A stretch of 64,000 nucleotides of DNA from Annona cherimola (taxonomy: Eukaryota > Streptophyta > Magnoliopsida > Magnoliales > Annonaceae), in NCBI GenBank assembly GCA_030490835.1, contig CM059973.1, forward strand, positions 54,688,008 to 54,752,007, read 5' to 3'. The notes below the pieces were generated by a model. That model was not told where the DNA came from, searched no databases, and worked only from the letters and a program-made list of their open reading frames with translations. Of the stretch, positions 1-12,200 are shown piece after piece. A program made the position numbers and the translations under genes. Every line of letters begins with the position of its first letter. Positions within the stretch are counted from its first letter, which is position 1.

Positions 1-441
1 TGATTTTAGTGGGTGGAAAGAATTTCTCCAGGAAAGCAGTAGAGTGCTCATCCCATGTGTTAAAGTGTCGGGTGGCATAGAATAGAACTACTCGCTTGCC
101 CTATCTCGAAGAGAAAATGGGAAAAGTTGAAGACGGATTACCTCGCGTGGGATATTTTGTACCCTGATTGTGTTGCACAGCTGCAGGAACTTAGTGATGT
201 GTACTGTTGGGTTTTCAGATGGTAGTCCTGCAAATTGGTCCTGTTGAACCATCCGAATAAGCTCGGGATTGAGTTCAAAGCTTCTTGCATCAATTTCTGG
301 TTCCACTATGCATGATCGAAATCCTTGAGGGTTCGGCTGGTTCTGATCGCTAAGAGTTACTCTTCTTGGAGGAGCGTTGTTCTCATCCTGACCTTCCTTC
401 TGCTCTTGATGTGGTGGGTTTGGATTGTTGCGTTCCACCAT
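1..441 (-). pseudogene. Gypsy gag (Retrotrans_gag-type capsid) fragment
   Basis: The minus-strand frame from 441 to 88 encodes about 117 residues with the plant gypsy gag signature: a proline- and glutamate-rich N-terminus, MVQQDQFAGLPSENP, a segment equivalent to 'H..FL..C.T', then LFPFSLRDRA. In intact relatives this run continues into a tryptophan-containing PPG motif. Here a stop ends the frame at 88-90, but the expected continuation (a PPDT-like motif, then FLEKFFPPTK) is readable in a neighbouring frame between 87 and 1, so there is a frameshift or stop. This is structural protein of a retrotransposon and not a host gene. It is cut off by the window edge, so completeness beyond position 1 is unknown. 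Confidence 0.75.
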
Positions 442-792
442 GGTATCTTGAGAAGATTGCTACTGCTTGTAGTCACGAACTCTTCTCCTAAAAGAACGTT
501 CAATCTCAGGGTCAGCAACAAAGAGGTTTTCAGCTAGTTGTTCTGCAAAGCTTCGAGTATATAGGTGCATACAAAGATTAACTAGCTAATTCAGAAAAGA
601 TAAAAACAGATAAGAACAAGAGATGAAATAGAAAATAAAAAAATAAAAAATAAAAATAAACTAAAAATAAACTAAAATAAAATAAAAATAGATAAAGACA
701 AAAGATAGAAAGTAGAAAAAGAAAAAAAAAATAGAGAAAGAAAAAAACGAAGAAAAAAAAATCTAAAAACAAATTTTAAAGTAATGCCGAAT
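442..792. other. Retroelement untranslated leader, A-rich low complexity
   Basis: This lies between the primer binding site and gag. From about 600 to 780 it is almost pure A with scattered T and G on the + strand. The open frame on the opposite strand there is a phenylalanine/leucine low-complexity artefact. Confidence 0.5.
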
Positions 793-810
793 TCCTCGGC
801 AACGGCGCCA
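793..810 (-). promoter_or_regulatory. Primer binding site, tRNA-Asp type
   Basis: On the minus strand the sequence reads TGGCGCCGTTGCCGAGGA, complementary to the 3' end of plant tRNA-Asp with about one mismatch to the usual TGGCGCCGTTGCCGGGGA. It sits two bases downstream (in element sense) of the LTR, as expected for priming of minus-strand DNA synthesis. Confidence 0.8.
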
Positions 811-812
811 AA

Positions 813-2937
813 TACTTATTCATAATCTCACCGCAAGTGCACGGGTCGTAGATCGTAGTATATAAATTATCGATCCACAGGGAATTCGGGACTATAAACT
901 TTGCTTTTAAACACTTTCGTGCCGGATATGAAGAGAATATAGCAAATAAAATAGAAAAACGGGAAGAAAATATAGTAAATAAAATGGAAAAGAAATTAAA
1001 AAAATGGGAAGAGAAAATTGCAAATGAGAATGAGTAGAGAAAACGAGAGTGCGAGTACCTAGGGTCTAGGATTTCACATGTGTCTTTTGCAACGGTAGTA
1101 GTATAATGATTTAATCTGGATATTGTTTGTTAAAGGAGAACAAACCCTAATTTATCATTGCACATTCTTTTGAAACCTACAAGGCGTACCCTAATTTTCT
1201 TAACCACCTATTCTCATGGAATTAAGTTAATTAGAATTCATTAAGTTCTGTGGTTTGTTCATGCAATTCCTCAAGGTCATCATGCTTATTCTCATGGTCT
1301 TAGATTTCCAGGTTTAATATCTTGATTATCATATATTAGGTTTCCACATCTCGGTTCCATCACCTAATATATAGAATTATGTCAAAGTACAGACTAATGT
1401 ACAAAACAAGCATTAAAATCACAAGATATTAAATTAACAACAATATCCACCATAAATAAATTAGAAACTCACACTACGCTACATTGTACGCATGCTACAT
1501 CCTAAACCCTAGATTTAGGATTTAGCTAAGCATATTTAAGTCTGAAATAAAATTAAAATCCAAATTCATCTTAAACAAGACAATTTAAATTAAAAAGGGA
1601 AAAGATAGGAAAGATTATTGGTTTGAAGCCCCGATGGTGTGTTGGCCGCTCCACGCAACTCGTTAGTCTGCCTCTTGCCCGTGCTCTCCATGTTGCTCTC
1701 TCTCTCTCTCTAATTTCTCTCTTCTAAAATCCACTCTATTTTCTGCCCGTAGAATTTTTTCTGTCGAAGTTCTGGGTCCAGTCTCCTTGCCCGTCAATTT
1801 CTCCTCCCCTTTTATAGTTGCCCATGCGCATTAGGTGGGCCCCATCTATTTAACGCAATCCCAACTGTGTTGCATCTGATTGTGCAAATCAGCTGGAAGA
1901 TGTGGACGGTTTAGATGGGTGCTGGAATTAAATAGACAGCTTGGATTCTTAATGCGAAGGGCGGTGAGAATTGCTGCTTTGATCTGTGATTTTTCAACAA
2001 GGGATTTTTACGGCTTAGATTAAATTGGGGCTGAACAACTCTTTTTTTTCCTGCTGGAGATTATGAACGATCTGGAATTTTGGACGCTGAAAAATTCTGA
2101 TTTTGCATGTGGGGCCCGCTGCTTGAATGGTCAGATTATTGCATGCGGCTTGCTGGATGCTCGGAATTTCCAGCCATTGATTTGGACGGCTCAGATTAAA
2201 CTGGGCGGTTGGTTTGTTTCCGCTTGCAAGAAACGTGATCTGGTGGGCCACATGGATGATCTGACGATTCAGCTTAGGTGCTGAATTAATGGACGACTTG
2301 GATAATCTGGATGAATAATGGACAGCTTTGGATTTTCTGGACGTGATCGATGCATCATGGAATTTCTGCTGTTTGCTTGATATAAATGGTGGGCCCCACT
2401 GCTGAAAATAAAGGATGGTTCTGATGCAGCTTTGGGCGGTGTAAAAATCTGGATCATTGGAGAAAATCTGGACTGCCAGATTTAATTAAGGCATGGATCT
2501 AGGCGAAGGCAGAATTTCTGGTGGGGTCCACTTCAATGGTCTTGATGACAAGGATTCTTGGACGGCTGCTTGGATGGAGAATGGACGGTCCAGATTTCTG
2601 GTTTAACTGGATTTCATCGTTGCATTGCAGAATGATTTCATGGTGGGCCCCACTTCTGGAATTTGCATGATCTGCATAAAAATATTTAAATAATTAATTA
2701 ATAAATGGGTCACCAATATGAAATTAATTCAAATCCATTTGATTTTATGGCAACAAATAAAAATAATAATTTCAAGTCAAAAGATCACAAAAATTATATG
2801 AATAACTTGAAATTATTATTTAATACGCAAATGTTGCAAATACACATTTTAGAGCAAATTTCACATTAAACTCAATTAATTACCCACTAAATTAGTATAT
2901 AATGGCCATAAAATATATTATTAATTTTCAATTATCA
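813..2937 (-). repeat. Gypsy 5' LTR (about 2.1 kb)
   Basis: In element sense it starts TGATAATTG at 2937 and ends AAGTA at 813, two bases before the primer site; the terminal CA has probably mutated to TA. Its body has many short GGGCCCCAC-type segments and a GC-richer stretch at about 1620-2660. Almost the whole sequence can be aligned by eye, reversed, with 59931-62110 plus 63784-63841. Open frames of 60-80 codons inside it are chance. Confidence 0.7.
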
Positions 2938-3779
2938 ATTAGCAGCTCCCTTATTGCCATGGATGAAATACAAGATAAGCTTGAAGAAGATTTTAAAAAT
3001 CTAGCTTACGCTTTTGCCTTTGGAGTCTAGCATCATCCAATTCCATCTTATCACTCTTTTGTTAGGCATTCCTGGGCATCTTTTCCATCCCATGCCTATT
3101 ATTCTAGTCCTACCCTTTGAATCCAATTCTTTCCAGTTCACTAAAACCTATATGTCCTATGTACTCTTCAAGTTTACTTATTTTTGATGACAGATAAAAA
3201 AAAGAGAATGAATTGAGTCATTCTAGTGGAGATTAATTGTATTGTGTATGCTTTTATCATTATTTTTATTCCATTTGAACGTAATTTAGATTTTGAATGG
3301 ATGTATCTTGGGTAATGATATACTTGAATAAAGTATGAGTTATGTTTTCTAGATGTTTGAATAAAATATGAAGATTGCTTTTGAATGACTTCAATATATC
3401 ATGTTGTGTTTCTAAATGAAATTGAAATGGAGGGATGTGTCATTGGAATGGGAGTAAATAAAAATGTACACTAAATTTGAAACAGATCTACACTTGTCTA
3501 AACAAAGAAGAATACATATTAACATATATTGTGAAAGGTATAAATTCCAATTGGTTTTTTTAATCACTGAAAAGGGAGAGATTGTGAATATACGTTGCAA
3601 GCTACAAGTCATGAGTAATTGCAATGGTTAACAAGTTAAATGAAATGGAACAAAGGTACTAACAAGTTATATGTTAAGTTAATGATAAGTATAAAGCTCA
3701 AGAATAAAACTCAAAGACATCACAAGAAAAATTCGAGTTATATGCAATTGCAAAACAAGTGAAGTCATTTACCAAGTCT
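2938..3779. other. No gene recognised
   Basis: AT-rich sequence flanking the gypsy LTR. Small open frames show no recognisable domain, and I see nothing to support a gene. Confidence 0.4.
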
Positions 3780-5990
3780 ATTTCAACTACAACTTGAGTG
3801 AAGTTGCACTCCAGGTCGACTTCACTAGCGACTTGAGTGAAGTCAATTCTGAAGTCAACTCCAAAGGCAACTTGGGGTTATATGTTGGAAGAAATTTCAT
3901 AGTTAAAGAGTGAAGTTGCTGAGCTAAGTAGACTTCATTATGCAACTTGCGTAAATTTGTACCCAAAGTCAACCTCAACTGTGACTTGAGAGAAATCCGA
4001 CTGAATGAAATCTCTAAAATTTTTAAAATATGAAGTCACAAAGCCAATTCGACCTTATCATGTGACTTGGGTGAAATCGTACCCTAAGTGGACTCAGTTG
4101 CAACTTAGGAAGAAATCTAACTCAATGAAGTTTCTAGAATTTTTGGAACATGAAATTCGCAAGGCCAAGTCAACTTCATAATGCAGCCTTAGTTTGGAGT
4201 CTCATCTCAAGTTGACCCCATTACAACTTGAAATCGAAAGATATATAAGACATCAAAAGAGTAAGAATCTGAAGGCAAAGTGGAGCCCAAAATGGACCCT
4301 AAATGTGACCTAAGTGAATGTGTACCCTAGGTCGACTTTAATTGTGACTTAGAGAAAAACTAGTGGAATTAACTCGAGAATTATTAGAAAATGACATCTC
4401 ATCTCGACTTGACCTCAACTTGCAACTTCAGAGTGAAGACCTACTCAAAGTCAACCTCACTTTGAGTTAAAACGATAAGAAAAATTTGAATATTAGAGCA
4501 TTAAATATGCATCTATCATCTAATGACTCATTTAGCCTCTAAACTTTAAGTAGGACATGAAGAAGAATTATGAGAGTTAGTAGAAAATTGAATAAGCTTC
4601 CACCTTCCCACTTCCAAGCATTAAAGCCTTGAATTTGAGTTTTCAAGCTCAAGTTTGCAAAAAAAAGAAGAAAAGCTTTAAAGACACCATCACATCCTCA
4701 AACAAAATTACTATGCCAATAATTGCCAACACAAGATTTGAAAAATGCAGTTTTTCTTTAATTTCAAATTATTTATTCTCTAGGTTTAAAAACATATTTT
4801 TATTACTGTGAAGTCCTGATTGAGCTTCATGCTCACTCTCATATTCTATTAGAGCTTCTTTAATAACATCATTATATACTGTTAATACTTTCTTCTTTAT
4901 AAATGACCTTCTAGATTTGTTGCTTTTGGTATTGTTTGTTGATTTACATTTTTCTACATAAGACTAATTTTTTTCTTTTCTTCACTAGCCTTTTTAGAAC
5001 ATTCATATTGCATATGTCCTGGCTTTTGCATCTATAGTAGATAAGTGTAGGTTTTTTTGTCTTTCTTATATTGATTTGTCTTATAGCCTTATATTTTCTT
5101 TTTCAATATCTTGTTGAACTTTCTAATGATGAGATTAATGTCTTCGTCATCATTGCCATCTAAGAGCAGTCACTTTAGCTGGCTTCATTATAAGATTCAG
5201 TTTGAAGTGTAATGTCACTTTTTACTCTATTACCCTCTGGTTCTTTTTGCTTCAATAGAATTTTAAGAGTCATCAGTGACACATCAAACTCATCAAACTC
5301 CATGCATCTTGATCTTTTGCCTCTTTAATTACTATAACTTTCATATCCATTGTGTTGGTAAAGATTTGAGGATCTTCTAGTTCAATTTAAATTCTTCATA
5401 CTTTTCACTAAGGAATTTTTAGCCCATTCATAATCTTCTAGAATATTAAATCATCTCATTAATCATTTTTATATTTTTCAACATAAGTACTTCATATTCA
5501 AAAACTAAAATATTGAGTTTAGTTTCCTTCTTTTGATTCATCTATCCATGAGTTGCTTAAAGTTTTTCCTAAATTTCGTTGCTACATCATGGAACAAATC
5601 TTGCCAAACTCAGATTCTGACAAAACACAATATGATTTGATCTTGACTTTAACATATTTTTCAATTTGTACGATATCATTTACAGAATAACTTCCTTATG
5701 AGTCCAGTACTATCTTGCCACCTATAACTATCATCCACAATTGATAAGTAGCAGCATGAGAAAATTTTATATACATTACTTCTAATAACTATAGTTGGAT
5801 CCATCAAAATATGGTCTTATGTTAGATTGTCCTTCAGAGTAAGGTGTTTTGGATGAACTAAGCATGAAACCTCTTTAGGTTCAACCAACAAATTCAGATG
5901 CTAAGATCAAATTGAAGACCTCTCTAATGCCAAATGTTAGTCCCAATACATGCCCAGATGCTCAAGATGGGATGAATTGAGCACTAAAAT
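3780..5990 (-). mobile_element. Decayed Copia element, relative of the one at 11350-20145
   Basis: Three pieces support this. From 3780 to about 4460 there are many degenerate copies of the 'AAGTCGACTT / GCAACTTGGGTGAAGTCG' modules that characterise the LTR of the intact Copia element. At about 5045-5010 (minus) a zinc-knuckle remnant reads QKPGHMQYEC. At about 5905-5935 the sequence parallels the primer-site/LTR junction of the intact element (GACCTCTCTAATGCC, then TGTTAGTCCCAA). Everything between is riddled with stops. The internal region is far too short for a full gag-pol, so most of it has been deleted. Limits are approximate. Confidence 0.55.
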
Positions 5991-6224
5991 TTTTTGGCTT
6001 GACAAAAGATGTAATTTGCAAGGAGAATTTAGTGGTTACAAAGTTTAATTTTGAAAGAAAATGCTTCTACTTTTTATGTGCATTGTTTTTCTCATTAATT
6101 TCAACTCATATTTGTTATCATTATAAAGAATCAACTTCAAGTGCTTTACTTTTTAACTTGACTCCTATTTCATGGAATATTGTCAAATGACTCTTGTAAA
6201 TATCATGATATGCTTCGAGAAAGG

Positions 6225-7256
6225 CAAATTACTAAAATTAAAGAAGAAATAGAAAATTGAGGAACTCTTAGTGGACAAGGCTTAGGTGATACTCTTTGAA
6301 GTCCTTGTTATGATTAATGAACTTAATTATTATATTTTCTTTTTTTGATTGAAGTCCTTGAATTTATTCTTAAAGTTGATTTACATTCAAAGTAAAAAGT
6401 TAAAGCTGATTTTTTGGATGTAATATAAACATTTAATTTTGTATTTTTTTGCATTTAATCAAAAATAGATTTGGCATTATAAACAAATTGTCGATGCTAT
6501 TATAAAGGAGAGATCAAGATCTTATAAATGATATGATACAAATAAAGATTTCCAAGGAGTGGATACAACTAATTAGAGATGATGTATAAGAAACTTTACT
6601 TAAAGGAGTATAGTCATTTTGCAACACACACCATATTCAAATTCTTAATATGAATGAATTATAGTTGTCCAAAGGAAGGTCGTGACAATCTCAACAAGTT
6701 ACTAAGTTAGATCTCTATAGAGTGAATTTATTTTACAATGTTATAAATATGTAACTTCAAGAGCTCAATGATTGATTTATTAAAACATCAATTAAATTGT
6801 TATTTTGCATAGAATATCTAAATTTGGACAATTCTTTCTCTACTTTTAACAAGAAAAAACTAATTCGCTCAATTATGTCCATTAGAAATTTCTACAGTTC
6901 ATTGGATGAAATTTAATAATCAATCAGAAAGATACATAATTCATGTGCATGGAAGTAATAGCTTTGTGAATTAGAAAGAAATTCAAAGACTTGCTAAGAA
7001 GTTAGTTGACACAAAAAATATCTAATTTATCCATTAGGCTATTTGCTTGTATAGTTGGAATTGATATTGCTTGTTACTTCTGTAGTTGTGGAAAGAGCAT
7101 TTTTCAATAAAGATTGTGAAAAATCAAGCTTGATTGAATGAGAGATTGTTAGAATAATGACTGTTTAGTTACTTATATTAAAAAAGATATATTTGATAGT
7201 ATTAATAATAAACTTATTACCCAATGTCTTCAAAATATGATATGGGATACAAGTAT
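6225..7256 (+). pseudogene. hAT-superfamily transposase relic (TTF-type, C-terminal dimerisation region)
   Basis: Broken frames carry recognisable pieces of the TTF-zinc-finger hAT transposase family in the right order. Near 6480-6600 is a segment equivalent to 'LQ+KDQDIVNAM..VK..KQRLQ'. At about 6705-6880 a segment reads VNLFYNVINM, LQELND and STFNKKKLIRS. At about 7030-7130 is the hAT dimerisation signature YPLGYLLV, VVVERAFF, followed by a region matching 'I...D.I...FQNMK'. In-frame stops and frameshifts occur throughout, so it cannot encode an active transposase. No terminal repeats or target duplication were identified. Boundaries are approximate. Confidence 0.6.
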
Positions 7257-7669
7257 TCTTATTATAGTTCCTTGTTAATCACATTAATGTCATTATATTA
7301 TTGCAAAAAATGACCATATAATAATATACTTTCTATTTTAAAGAAAGTTTTATAACAATTCTAGCATTGCCACTAAACTCCTCCATTCACAGTCAATGAT
7401 CCTAATTCAATCCGCATGATCTAATAAAGTGGGAGTTGCAATTGCAAAATGCTGTATTGGGCCCCGTTAAAATGAGTTGTTAAAGGGTTATGTGAGAACA
7501 ATTTTGAAAAGACAAAATACTTAAACTTAATCCTGACAAAAAATTAATAAAGGCTTCTTTTATGATTGGTATTTTTTTTTGATGAGTTTTTATGATTGGT
7601 ATTAATAAAGGCTTCTTATACTCATAAAATACTCAAATTTAAAGATCAATCTTTTTGCTTATTATTAAG
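7257..7669. other. No gene recognised
   Basis: AT-rich spacer between the hAT relic and the MITE. It includes a short local duplication (TTTTATGATTGGTATTAATAAAGG-like, at about 7555-7615). Confidence 0.35.
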
Positions 7670-8150
7670 GAATTTTTACAAATATATCCATCAAGTTTAA
7701 CTAATAGTATATCTGTATCCCTAAGTTTGCTGAAATTACAAATATGCTCACAAGATTTGCATAAAATTACAAGTGTGTCATTTTCATTAGGTTGCTGTTA
7801 AATTTTATTCTAAAGTAACGAAAATAACCCTTAAATCAAGTAATACACTTGTAATGTTTCTAACTTTTATAGACATATTTGATATTTCATTATTTTATAT
7901 ATTTTTACTTATATTATTATTTTAGATTTTTTTTTACAAATATACTTACAATATTTGCAAAAATCGTAAGCGTATTGCTTCGCTTAAAGGACATTATCAT
8001 CATTTTACAGAAAAATTTAATAACATCATAACGGAAGGAACATGTTTGCAATTTTATGCAAATCTTGTAGGCATATTTGTAATTTTGACAAATTTAGAGA
8101 CATGATCACAATATTGGATGAATTTTGTAGACAAATTTGTAAAAATCCCT
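7670..8150. mobile_element. Mutator-type MITE with 9-bp target site duplication
   Basis: The 481-bp element is bounded by identical 9-bp direct repeats ATTATTAAG (7661-7669 and 8151-8159), the length made by Mutator-like transposases. The ends form inverted repeats: GAATTTTTACAAATAT at the left against AGGGATTTTTACAAATTTG (reverse complement of the right end). Internally both arms repeat 'ATTTGTAATTTTG / AAATTACAAATATG' motifs, so the element can fold on itself. It has no coding capacity. It ends about 710 bp upstream of the PDAT start codon. Confidence 0.8.
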
Positions 8151-8860
8151 ATTATTAAGTTGAACGTTGATTCTGTTGAAAATAATTCTGTATTAAAATA
8201 AGTTTGAAGAAATATTTTAATCCTTTTGTTTCACGGATCTGACGAACAGGGACATTCTTTAAAAGTGGCCGTGCCGTTTTCTATGAGCCTTCACCGCATG
8301 TGAAACGAATATGCTAAAGAAATCAAAGCAACCGTGGATTCTGCCCATCCGTGGTTGTTGTTTTGTGCAATCTTCATTGCTGTCGTTGCGGTTGTTTGTT
8401 TTCCGATAATTATTATTATTATTTTTTTTCCCTTCAGTCTCCATAGATATTAAAAAAAAAAAAAAAACCTCACGTCCAAGCAAAAAAAAAAATTAGGAAA
8501 AAGGAAAAACAAGAACTTGGTCCCGTCTTCTAGAAATCTTCATGGTCTTCGGTGGGCGGGAGATATCCGTTGGTCTCATACACGTGCATCATGCATTAGA
8601 GGTAAGCTGTCCGACGCGAGGGACCGTGCTGCCCTGCCGACCGATCGCACGAAACCAAACCCAAACCCTCGTCACGGAGCATCGTCGGCTTCTCCCGTCT
8701 ATCCGCAGCCCTTGCCATTCCAGCAAATTGTCCGTCGCGATATTAAATCCCTCCGTCCACCGCGGCTGCGGCGGTCACTGCAGGGCAGCTTTCCAGGTTT
8801 CAAAAGCTCTCGCCTTTCTCCATCTGCATTTGCCCCATTCGCAGCCGACGAAGCGCGAAG
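8151..8860 (+). promoter_or_regulatory. PDAT proximal promoter and 5' untranslated region
   Basis: Upstream of the PDAT start the base composition changes sharply at about 8530 from AT-rich (with an A tract at 8451-8467) to GC-rich. The last 200-300 bases have the GC content of the coding exon. I cannot place the transcription start. A weak AT-rich site (GATATTAAAT, about 8739) could be a TATA-like element, but this is a guess. Long open frames here are out-of-frame extensions of the GC-rich exon. Confidence 0.45.
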
Positions 8861-9297
8861 ATGTCGCTCCTCCGGCGCAGAAAAGCATCCGATCCCCCCA
8901 AGAAATCCCCGCCGGATATCTTGCCCGCTGCATCCGACGACGATGACAAGAAAAAGAGGCAGCGTCCGGCGGAGGAGAAGAAGAAGGCGAAGTGGTCGTG
9001 CTTCGACAGCTGCTGCTGGTTCATCGGCTGCATTTGCTCCACGTGGTGGTTCCTCCTCTTCCTCTACAACGCCATGCCGGCGTCCTTCCCGCAGTACGTC
9101 ACGGAGGCTATAACCGGCCCGATGCCGGACCCGCCCGGCGTGAAGCTGCAGAAGGAGGGGCTGAAGGCGAAGCACCCGGTGGTGTTCGTGCCGGGGATTG
9201 TGACCGGGGGGCTTGAGCTCTGGGAAGGCCACCAGTGTGCGGACGGGCTGTTCCGGAAGCGACTCTGGGGCGGTACGTTTGGGGAAGTGTATAAGAG
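8861..9297 (+). CDS. PDAT1: PDAT coding exon 1
   Basis: Residues 1-145 and two bases of codon 146. It encodes the basic cytosolic N-terminus, the single membrane anchor, and the conserved FPQYVTE and [15 protein letters not shown] regions. The donor is AAGAG|GTAGG. It is markedly GC-richer than the other exons. Confidence 0.95.
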
Positions 9298-12200
9298 GTA
9301 GGAAGATTTTACTCTCTTTTTCTTGACTACTACAGTTTTTGGGCTTACATGTCTAGAAACATTGAATTGATTTAACTTATCGTAATCGGCAGCGAAATTT
9401 TGATGACAGAGACAGTTTTCTTGTTATGCTTTTTTGCGGTAGTGGGTAGGTGGGATAATTTTAGAAATGAGCTTATCCTTTGGCCGTGCATTAAGGATTC
9501 AGTGGAGAGCTTGAGATGAAGGTCTACTTTAGTGACACTGGCCCGACAGTTACCCTCCTTTCCCTTTGGGACAGCTTCACTTCCCTATCTTTAAATAGGC
9601 GTCTAGTCTTCCCCTTTTCTTGATAGTGAACTCATTTCAACAGTTGAACCTGTGGCTCAGGATTCAAGAACCTGATTGTTCGCATGGGTTGAGAACGAAA
9701 ATTTAATGCAATATAATGCAAACACTGACTTTATGTTACTTTTGAAGTCATTTAATTAGGCTGTATTAGGCTCCTCTTGCATGCATGCCATATATTATGA
9801 TCTGAGTCGCCAAAAATAGGGAGCTCTTTAAAGAGCGCATCCAAAATAATTGAGTATAACCAACCTCTTGGTTGTTGGTTTGCATACACCGCAAGCAGAA
9901 ATAAATCTAGCAAGTCGTTTCCATTCCATGTTATGCATGTTGGCCAGAGTTAGAGCTGCCCAAGAAACATGATGTTGTGGCAGTCATAATTTATGTATTT
10001 CAAGTGTCTGGAATGTTCTGATTTGATATGTTCTATTGTTACATTAGGGATGCTCATGTTGCATGCCACCTGTCTCTGATGCAATTGGTGTATGGAAAGT
10101 AGAATGAGCTGATGGGTGCTCATTAGATTGCAGAAATGATAACTACGAAATACTTCAAATTAAGTAAAAAGTATCTGCTAACCAGAGGTCTTGATTGCCA
10201 AATACTTCTTTTTCTTGATTAATTGATCAACACATGGTGGTTTTCTCTGTTTGGGTGGTCAGGCTCATTGTTGTAGCGTTATTTGCACAGAACGGAGTGT
10301 TCCTTGTTCCAAGTATGCCTGATATTCTGTAGAGTGCTGGATCTGATTAAGCCTTACCAGCAAATAAGTCTTGACTTTCCTGGTGGGCCAAGTCGACTGT
10401 AGGTTAAATCTTGATGTATGTGGGAACAGCAAATTTGCATTGGCTGGTTGATATCCCTGAACATATTTAGGCTTCATTTGGAAGTGGTGGTGGTTTTATT
10501 GTTTCTGCCAGTGGACTACAGCTTGTGTAGTAGCAGTTCCTATGAGCTTTTACTGCTAAAGGTTAAAAACGCTTTTTGATTTGCAAGCAAAAGTCATATG
10601 GAGCCAAACACATTTTCATTGTGACCACCCAAGAGCACTTGTGGCAAACTGACCATGCAGCGAAAAAAAGTCTTAGTAATGATTGTATTGAGCGAGAAGG
10701 AATGCCTGGGTTTCGGACCTTTGCAATTTTTTTTTTTTTGGCTGAGCAATAAGTTTCCATGCATATGATTTCCAAGACTTCATTATGCAATTCATGTTTG
10801 TCATCCCCATGCTGTCATCCTGGATTTTTTTTTTTTTTTTTTTGATTCAGTTCATGTTATTGATCAACCCCATGCTGTCATTTTTGCATTCAATGATTTC
10901 CATTTAATTGTCTTTTTTTAGTTGTTGGTCTTTGGAATTAAAATAAATTGGTTTCAGAGAGAACAGATAATTTAAAACAAGACCTTAGAAAATTATTCTT
11001 TTTCACTTTGACAATGATCAAGACTAAGAATTATGATGAACAATTATTGCTTTACAATTCATTTTTGTCTTTATCAATGGAGCCTAACATGTTTTGTCTT
11101 GGTGAAATGATTATTTGAATAAGACCTAATGTCTTTCTTGTATATTATGTGTAATGAAAATGACTCTTTAAAAATTGTAATAACTAATGTGAAGATAAGC
11201 CCTGGTGACGTTATTACTTTATTTATTTATTTATTTTAATTTTAAATAAGTGGAGAAATGTGTTATTGAATGTGGCAATGTCTTTTAAGTGGTTTCCTTG
11301 ACAGCCGTGCTTGTCTTTGTATTGATTTCATGGAATGAAATAGATTTTCTGTTGGCCCCGAGTTAATGGCAAAACCCAAGAGGGGAGGGGTGAATTGGGT
11401 TCTTAAAAATTTCTTTGGTAACTTAAAAACTTAACCCCTTGTAAGTTCAATCCCCTTGAATGAAGAAACAAAATGGAAAGCAATGTAATGTAGAGAGCAG
11501 AAATGTAAATCAAGCAGACAAGAATTTTTATAGTGGTTCGGGCAACCTCCCTACTCCACTCTTCCAAGCTCACACTCCTTGTGACTTGGGTTCCACTATT
11601 GTATTCTTCCAATACAATTAGAGCCACTGCTCTCTTCTAGATTCTAGCTCTAGGGGGCATATACAACCAGAGCCTCTTGCTCTCTTCTAGATTCCAGCTC
11701 TAGGGGGCATCAACAACACACTGCACAAGTAGGTGATGAGTCTCACTCCAATCATACACTACTTTGCATACACTTGATCTTAGTTCCTCAAACTAGATCA
11801 AGTTCAACACAAACAAACGAAATAACAAAAGAAATCTACACTTTACAGATGTGTAGAGACAATTTGGCGCAGAGAAGAACTTGTAGTAGGCTTTGAAGAA
11901 TTTGAAATAAAGCTCTTGCAGTTTGAAGCAAAGTTCTTCCTCTTTGAATGACTTGATATCTTTAGAGCTCTTGAATATAGGAGTTAAGCACACTTAATGA
12001 TTCTCAGCTACTTCCCTCGTCCACCATGAATGCCTTTTATAATTTTGGAGGGAATCCGAACGTTAGAAGGTAGGTGGCGCGCATTTAATGCGCCAACGTT
12101 CGAATAAATTCTGACCGTTGCGACCCAAGTCGAATGCGGAGTCGACTTCGGATGCGACTTCGCCCAAGTCGCAGATGGAGTCGACTTCGGGTGCGACTTC

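Larger units (their letters stand above)
1..2937 (-). mobile_element. Ty3/gypsy LTR retrotransposon, 5' end (truncated by window edge)
   Basis: Read on the minus strand this is a 5' LTR (2937 down to 813), a tRNA-Asp-type primer binding site (810-793), an A/T-rich untranslated leader and the start of gag (441 down to the window edge). The order and primer site are those of a Ty3/gypsy element; the gag style suggests the Athila/Tat branch, which is an inference. The rest of the element lies outside the window. A second copy of the same LTR lies at 59931-63841 in opposite orientation, which supports the LTR boundaries. Confidence 0.75.

Noticed and set aside
578..772. Phe/Leu-rich minus frame resembling a membrane peptide
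   Set aside because: Translation of an A-rich leader; no start context or homology.
793..810. tRNA gene (TGGCGCC and TGGTATCAGAGC segments)
   Set aside because: Only 12-18 bases complementary to tRNA 3' ends, placed next to LTRs; these are primer binding sites.
8517..9232. Long open frames on both strands overlapping PDAT exon 1
   Set aside because: They are by-products of the GC-rich exon; only the 8861 frame matches a known protein and splices in phase.
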